From the NCBI RefSeq assembly GCF_905171775.1, contig NC_053489.1:249103008-249167007 (forward strand): a stretch of DNA of 64,000 bases, given 5' to 3'. The DNA is from Rana temporaria. Taxonomy: Eukaryota; Chordata; Amphibia; Anura; Ranidae. The translations under genes were made by a program, and so were the position numbers. The notes beneath the pieces are model-generated. The model was not told the origin of the DNA. It worked only from the letters and a program-made list of their open reading frames with translations, and searched no databases. Below are positions 58,601 to 64,000 of the stretch, piece after piece. Position 1 is the stretch's first letter. Each line of letters opens with the position of its first letter.

Positions 58601-58611
58601 ATAGTCCCTTT

Positions 58612-59075
58612 TGGACTCTTTCACACGAAAAGCCCGCTCAGATCTGCCTGTCCGTTTTTCAGGCGGATCTGAGCAGGCCACCTATTGACTCCTATGGGCA
58701 GGCAGATGTCAGCGGCGATGTGTCCGCTGACACGCGGCTGCCATCTGATCCATTTAAGACACTTGTATGGCGATACGTTCGCCCATCCGTCTATTGGATC
58801 GGATGGGATCTGATGAAAACAGACATGCTGTCTTTTCTTCTGATCTCCCCATAGAAATAAGTGGGGCTCTGATGGGGGCACAGTGAGCAGAGACAGACTT
58901 GTCATCCGCCGGCTCATCGGGGATCAACGGAGCGATCTCCCACTGAGCTAGTGGAGTTCGCTGAGCGGATCAGTTGGATTAAATGTGATCCTCAAAACCG
59001 CAGCACAAAATGCATGAGAGTGCCTGTTTCCACAATATGTAGTGCCCTATGCAAGCCAGTGTGAACAAACCTTTA
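58612..59075. mobile_element. Degraded palindromic MITE
   Basis: Starts near GGACTCTTTCACACGAAAAG and ends near GCCAGTGTGAACAAACC. The inside has CAGATCTGCCTGTCCG with inverse GCGGATCTGAG. Same class as the Harbinger-like copies, with decayed ends. Confidence 0.5.
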
Positions 59076-59079
59076 AACA

Positions 59080-60660
59080 CCTACAATGAGTACAATGTTT
59101 GCCCATGTTTATCACTGAGATGGTGGATAATGGAGTCGGTATTCATTGACATTTGTAGACTGCTGCACCTGTGTGTAAAATGCTTTGTTTAGGTGTCTCA
59201 GCAAGTATGCAAAGTGTCATTAAATATTATACCAGCATACTGTACATGCCGAGTGCACTGGGTGTGAGCACAATCTAAAATCACTCTAGAATAGAAGTGA
59301 AAGTATAAATAAAGCCTTCATCTTTGCTAAAATGTACCTAATCTTTGGACTGTGTTGACATTCCCATTGGTGCATTGGAATGTAGCACAAGTCGCTCAAT
59401 AATTTAAATTAATAAATTATTTGAATGTATGCTAGGAACAATTTGACATACTGCTATTCATCCGTCCATATGAAATCACATGGATGTACTAAAGCCCTTC
59501 ACAGAACCTTTTTCACATGCACATGCCTCTGTGGCTTTGTTTCAAAACAAATGAAGTCATGTAAATTGGTGTTACTAGTTAATTATTAATTCATTTGATA
59601 CAGGTTTGAAAATATCACACTTTTTATTGCACTATTGTTTTGGTACTGTGAGTGCTTGCATTATTGCCAATATATACTGAGGCAATGAATTTAGTCTTAT
59701 TCTTTTTTTTTTTTTTATATATATAGTTTTGGAATGTCAGAATACCAAATAAGATTTATTTTTTATTTTTTTAGAGTGTCATTCCTAAATTTGTTGTAGT
59801 GAAGCTTTGTTCTCTTTACCTATATGCCTTGCCTGCCATTGGTTATGGTATGCTAAAAAGCCTGTGTGGTCATCAAGGATGACCAGCCATTGCCTACCTG
59901 TCCAGCATGTTTGGAAACCAGGACGGATGCTTGATGTTCAACCCAGCACTATAAATGACAATGGGATAATGTTTTTTAAACTGATCTTGGTTAAAACGGG
60001 CAGTTAATTCTCTAAGGGCTCATTCTCACCATAACTTGTGGTATAATGTGCATCACCCATGTTATCATGAATGTAGAGATATGGTGCCCTCAAAGTGGTG
60101 ATCAACCATTCCTTCTATGAGTGAGGTAGTGATATAACCTACATGGTGCCATGACAGTTTATAAGCAAGAACATGTATCCCCAGCACATCTGATTCTACA
60201 AAAAATGTTATTCATCACATAGGTACAGTTTTTTTTTTTTTTTTTGTTTTTTAGCTTTACACTGTCTGTGACCTGTTTTTATGTTAGCTGAAGGTACAGT
60301 TTACACAAGAGTAAAGTGCTAAGTCTAGTATAGCAAGTACAGTGAACCTGATGTTAAGGGACATCAATGGAGGCCTCCATGACTGAACACTCCTTTTCTG
60401 AATTCTAGTTCACTTGCTGTCATTCTGATAAGTCAATACTGTCTAAGTGGGTTCAAGATTAGTATGTTCTAAATGAGCGTCAGAACTACTTAAAGTATTC
60501 GGTCACCTTTTGTAACATGTTACATCCCTATTCAGGGTGTAACATGTTAAGGATGCCCCAGGCCCCCCCCCCCCCCGATCCCCAGTTTTGACAGCAAATA
60601 AGAGATTTTCACCCCCTGTTCACTGTCATAAAAAAAAAAAAACCCGGCCGTGCAGGACTT
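59080..60660. other. Intron 4, middle part
   Basis: AT-rich, with poly(T) at 59703 and 60228 and a C14 run near 60564. No coding frame or repeat border recognised. Confidence 0.45.
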
Positions 60661-60671
60661 TGTATCATTCC

Positions 60672-60825
60672 CACAAGGGTAGGAAACCTTGTATCTCCAG
60701 CTGTGGTGAAACTACAAATCCCATCATGCCTCTGCCTCTAGGAGTCATGCCTGTGATTGTCAGGGCAATGTATCATGGGACTTGTAGTTGCAAAACAGCT
60801 GGAGAGCCAAGGTTCCCTACCCCTG
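60672..60825. mobile_element. hAT-like hairpin MITE
   Basis: AGGGTAGGAAACCTTG and CAAGGTTCCCTACCCCT are inverses; internal CTACAAATCCCATCATGCC and its inverse resemble the 31796 element. TSD not clear. Confidence 0.6.
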
Positions 60826-60963
60826 AATGGTGTTCTGTGAAAACTACAAGTACCAACAGCCTTTGCGACTCTTGGCTTGTAGTTCTCAATGCAATACCAG
60901 GGTGCTGTTGAGCACTCTAGTAGTTCATTGAGTCCTGCTGTCGGAGTGTAACTGCCAATCACT

Positions 60964-61395
60964 TTAAAGTAGATCTAAACCCAACCATTGGAATCTCATA
61001 TATGCTTTTAACATGTTCTTTTTAAGTAGAACTATAGACAAAACTTTGTCTTCATGTTGGTTAGTGTAAGGGATGGTTATGACCCTATCAGATTAAAATC
61101 CCTTCAAATTAAGGGAATTTCTCGGGGACCCCCAGGTCACCAGAATTCCAATTGGAAGATTTCCCCCCTATTACTTTTCTGGGGACAACCCGGAATTTGG
61201 GATTCTTTTTAACTGATATCTACAATGATAATGGTTAACAGGACAAATCGAATGGATGAATCTCCTTAACAGGGGCACAGACCGCAATAAAAACTACCAG
61301 GGGTTTTAATCTCTCTGCACTCTATTCAAAACTAGAAAAAAATTCTGCCATTGTAGTTACACTTTCATTTCAAAAGCTGACTTTAATTGTTTTAA
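60964..61395. mobile_element. Possible TTAA-type MITE, right end decayed
   Basis: Starts TTAAAGTAGATCTAAACCC, a TTAA-class terminus. A matching right end was not found. Confidence 0.4.
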
Positions 61396-61399
61396 ATAT

Positions 61400-61874
61400 G
61401 CGGCTTTCATTAAGAAACCCTGGTGATCCTACTACAAAGGTCTTTGTTAAGACATTCCACTGTTATGGGTTGACAATGGTCTCCGAAATTGATCCCCTGT
61501 GTTGCCACCCAACTTTAATCCATCATCCCACCTCCCAACACATAGTACAGGCATGGTCCACCAATGTGGCTATCAAGAACCTGATCTAGAGCAATGAGGT
61601 TGTAGCCAGTTTTGGAGTTAGAGTGAATGCATACAGGAAGTAGCGGAAAAAGGCTAGAGATGCAAGATAGGATAAAAAAAGGTATATTCTAAAAAAAATG
61701 AGGGAAATTGCTTATAACGCAGTGCCTCATTAAAATAAATGTCATCCAGGGTTTGTTTACTTTATATAGTTGGTTGCTCACAAACTAGTGATTGTGATGG
61801 TATTTACAGTCTATGTGCCTGGCAGCAACTGTTTTATTCTATTGATAATTTTTTTTTTTTTTTTGTAAACACAG
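61400..61874. other. Intron 4, distal part
   Basis: AT-rich; the T14 tract at 61850-61863 is the polypyrimidine tract of the exon 5 acceptor. No other feature. Confidence 0.5.
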
Positions 61875-62020
61875 GAACAGTTGTTACTTTCCATCTTACC
61901 ACAGTATATTGCAACCGAGATGAAAGAAGAGATCATAGAGAGGCTGAAAGAAAAGAAGCCGCAGCAGGAGAGTACCAACAACTTTCATAATCTATATATC
62001 AAACGGCACAAAGATGTAAG
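61875..62020 (+). CDS. ADCY4: Adenylate cyclase type 4, coding exon 5 (entry to C1a)
   Basis: Exon 5 has 146 nt: 48 codons (residues 233-280) plus two bases of a split serine codon. It encodes EQLLLSILPQYIATEMK, then a variable lysine-rich stretch, then STNNFHNLYIKRHKDV, the conserved run into the catalytic domain. The acceptor is AAACACAG after a T-rich tract. The donor is AAG|GTGAGG at 62020/62021; a second GT donor (GAT|GTAAGG) lies 5 nt upstream. Only the 62020 choice keeps frame and rebuilds the VSILYAD motif with exon 6. Confidence 0.92.
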
Positions 62021-62321
62021 GTGAGGAGAATCGGTACACAGCTCAAGATCATTATCTTTAAAGGAGCAAAGGCTAATAAAAAAGTCACTTTTATGTATTT
62101 AAAAAAAGTGCTAATTCTATCAATAAATATGGAAAGGTTTCATATCTGTGCAGCACTCGAACTGTTGTACTTTATTTGTTGGGGCCAAAGTCCTGTCTAC
62201 CATTCCATAATGTAAACCATACTGATCCCTGTCTTCCAGTAGGACTACTGGACAGAAAAGTAGTGCTGGTATGAAAGTGGATCATCCACGTGTCCAGCAA
62301 TATTATTTTCTTTTACATATA

Positions 62322-62556
62322 CAGGCATATCCCACTTTTATGTACACAATGGGGTTTATTTACTAAAGCTGGAAAGTGAAAAATCAGGCTCACTTCTGCA
62401 TCGAAACCAATGAGCTTCCAGGTTTTATTACCAAAGATTAATTTAACAAACTGGGATTAGAAGCTCATTGGTTTCTATGCAGAAGTGAGCCTGATTTTGC
62501 ACTTTCCAGCTTTAGTAAATAAACCCCATTGTGTACTTAAAAGTGGGGTATGCCTG
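62322..62556. mobile_element. Hairpin MITE in intron 5
   Basis: Ends CAGGCATATCCCACTTTTA and AAAAGTGGGGTATGCCTG; TA precedes the left end. GGGGTTTATTTACTAAAGCT is matched by its inverse at the right. Tc1/mariner-type on the basis of the left TA and ends. Confidence 0.75.
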
Positions 62557-62925
62557 TGAATCAGATTAGATGTAAACATCCAGTATTGGAGTTATTCATG
62601 TAGGGAAAATGTCTAGTTTCATCAATGTCGACTTACTGTAGATATCAGATGACTGGGATGTACACTCTATTGTGACCATGTCAATAAATTTTTTTTTTTA
62701 TTGCCGAAGTACCAAATATCTTAGTATTAACTGTACATAAGGTCAAGTGGTTGGATTGTAAAATGTATAACTAGCATTTTATTTGTTTGGGACAGGGGTG
62801 GGTTGTTTGTTTTTTAAGTATCTGGGCCCACCACAGCCATTACATAGTGGTCCCACTTCTACTGTCAGATTTGTTTATGTATGTTGTGTTTTGTATGTGA
62901 CACAACCTTTTGTTGAATGTTGCAG

Positions 62926-63037
62926 TATCCTGTATGCAGACATTGTTGGTTTCACGCTCCTCTCAAGCGAGTGCTCCCCAAAGGAGTTGGTCCTCATGTT
63001 GAATGAGCTTTTTGGAAAGTTTGACCAGATAGCAAAG
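62926..63037 (+). CDS. ADCY4: Adenylate cyclase type 4, coding exon 6 (C1a core, first metal Asp)
   Basis: Exon 6 has 112 nt: one base finishing Ser281, then 37 codons (to residue 318). ILYADIVGFTLLSSECSPKE holds the first catalytic metal-binding aspartate (D286 in ADIVGFT), the class III nucleotidyl cyclase signature. VLMLNELFGKFDQIAK follows and is nearly invariant among membrane cyclases. The acceptor is TTGCAG|T and the donor AAG|GTAAGT is the strongest in the gene. Confidence 0.95.
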
Positions 63038-63902
63038 GTAAGTAGAGCAAGGTAAACAAGTAGTGGTGCACCAAAATTACAATTTTGGTACTGAAAATTC
63101 AGGATGCACTTGGCCAAAACTGAAATTGACTGTTTTTATATATTATAAAAAAAATGAATACTTGTATTGTATTCAACCTTTTTTTTCATGAATTTAAATG
63201 AATATGAATTTATTGCCAGCCATTATAGGCACCTTTTCTAAAGCTGTGTTTAAAGTGGTCGTAAACCCTTTACAACCACTTTTTGCTACAGGTAAGCCTA
63301 TAATAAGGCTTGCCTGTAGCTATCCCCTGTATCAGCATGTGCACTGAAGCAATGGCGCGTCTGTGCCATTGCTTCAGCTAGTATACCGATACCGGTGGCT
63401 TCCGTGCACATGCGCGGGAGTGACATCATCGCAGCTCTAGTCAATCACAGCACTGGTGCCCGCAATACCCGGAAGAAACTCCGTGAGGGAAGTCACTGGC
63501 TAGAGTACTGTATGAGGACTGCTGCGAGGACTTTGATCTCAGGTAAGTAATTCATAATGAGCTAGTATGCTATCTTGCAGGTTTTTTTTATTTTTTTATT
63601 TAGTGGGTGTACAACCACTTTAAAAACCCTGCTTGCTGAATTTTTGCTGCACGTTTGATCAGTTAAAAAATCTGCACCACAAATGCACCTCCCCGTTGAA
63701 AACGCAGCAAGAACATGTCAAAAATGCACCCTTGTTGCATTTTTGAGTCACAAACCCATGAAAAAAAAGCAAGGTAAAATCATGGCATAATTGCTGGCAT
63801 TTTCGGCAGCTATTACTGGCCGATATTTTTCCGCTGTAATTTTCAGTGTATCGGTAACTAGGGAAAGGTCATGAAGTCTAAGATCTCTTTTCTTCTCTAT
63901 AG
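63038..63902 (+). other. ADCY4: Introns of ADCY4 (the last, intron 6, delimited here)
   Basis: The six introns inferred from exon edges are: 14066-51094 (37.0 kb), 51293-53325 (2.0 kb), 53491-57491 (4.0 kb), 57642-61874 (4.2 kb), 62021-62925 (0.9 kb) and 63038-63902 (0.9 kb). All are GT..AG. The first is filled with transposons and satellites; the last two each contain one MITE. Confidence 0.85.
63250..63623. mobile_element. TTAA-flanked MITE in intron 6
   Basis: TTAA at 63250-63253 and 63620-63623; ends TTAAAGTGGTCGTAAACCC and GGGTGTACAACCACTTTAA. CTACAGGTAAGCCTATAATAAGGC forms the internal hairpin shared with 21142-21600 and 51832. It sits 212 bp after exon 6. Confidence 0.9.
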
Positions 63903-64000
63903 GAAAATAACTGCATGCGCATCAAGATCCTGGGTGATTGCTATTACTGTGTGTCAGGGCTGCCAGAATGCTTGCCGGACCATGGCAAAAACTGTGTGCA
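63903..64000 (+). CDS. ADCY4: Adenylate cyclase type 4, coding exon 7 (C1a, second metal Asp), truncated by window
   Basis: Exon 7 opens after a pyrimidine-rich TTCTCTATAG acceptor (63901-63902) in phase 0 and is still open at the window end (32 codons plus 2 nt). It encodes CMRIKILGDCYYCVSGLPE with the second metal-binding aspartate, D330, 44 residues after D286, the same spacing as in other membrane cyclases. LPDHGKNCV follows. The rest of C1a, the C1b linker, the second membrane domain and C2 lie beyond the window. Confidence 0.95.

Noticed and set aside
63903..64000. Assignment to ADCY2 or ADCY7 in place of ADCY4
   Set aside because: The C1a exons alone cannot separate class II members, but the N-terminal FYESYYRLRQQYP and linker HSRRKLD segments fit ADCY4 best. 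A phylogeny would settle it.

Overview
The window is vertebrate nuclear DNA. It has long introns with GT..AG boundaries, dense DNA-transposon debris, microsatellites, and one recognisable host gene. The mix of hAT, TTAA-targeting, Harbinger-like and Tc1/mariner copies, plus repeat families I associate with true frogs, points to an anuran, most likely a ranid. That taxonomic call rests on recognition, not on a search.

The gene is a plus-strand adenylate cyclase that best matches ADCY4 (class II, AC2/4/7 group). Seven consecutive coding exons give about 350 residues without a stop: 13883-14065, 51095-51292, 53326-53490, 57492-57641, 61875-62020, 62926-63037 and 63903-64000 (cut by the window edge). 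They encode the cytosolic N-terminus, the first six-helix membrane domain, the linker helix, and the start of the first catalytic domain (C1a) with both metal-binding aspartates (D286, D330). All junctions are phase 0 except exon 5/6, where a serine codon is split. Intron 1 is about 37 kb. A GC-richer block ending at a GTCAGT donor (9070/9071) is a candidate upstream non-coding exon.

The rest is mostly mobile DNA. 1-5300: a possible retroelement tail, a fold-back element of 180-bp units, and Harbinger-like and TTAA MITEs. 5677-8246: a TTAA element broken by a 1.6-kb hAT element. 9158-10995: a dimeric TGATCAGG minisatellite. 12.6-13.5 kb: a long hairpin and a poly(A)-tailed retrosequence. 15-17 kb: hAT inside hAT with a 35-bp minisatellite. 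18.7-20 kb: two more hAT copies. 20-25.4 kb: two Tc1 elements with nested insertions. 25.5-34.3 kb: many MITEs. 35-50 kb: Harbinger-like and TTAA elements and a Tc1 element with DD35E spacing. 54.1-56.6 kb: Tc1 carrying a hAT that itself carries a TTAA fragment. Introns 5 and 6 each hold one MITE.

No tRNA, rRNA, CRISPR array, viral gene or second host gene was recognised. The transposase frames seen are all broken. The most informative feature is the set of nested insertions with intact target-site duplications, which gives relative ages and target rules for several MITE families. I found no new enzymatic or defence system.
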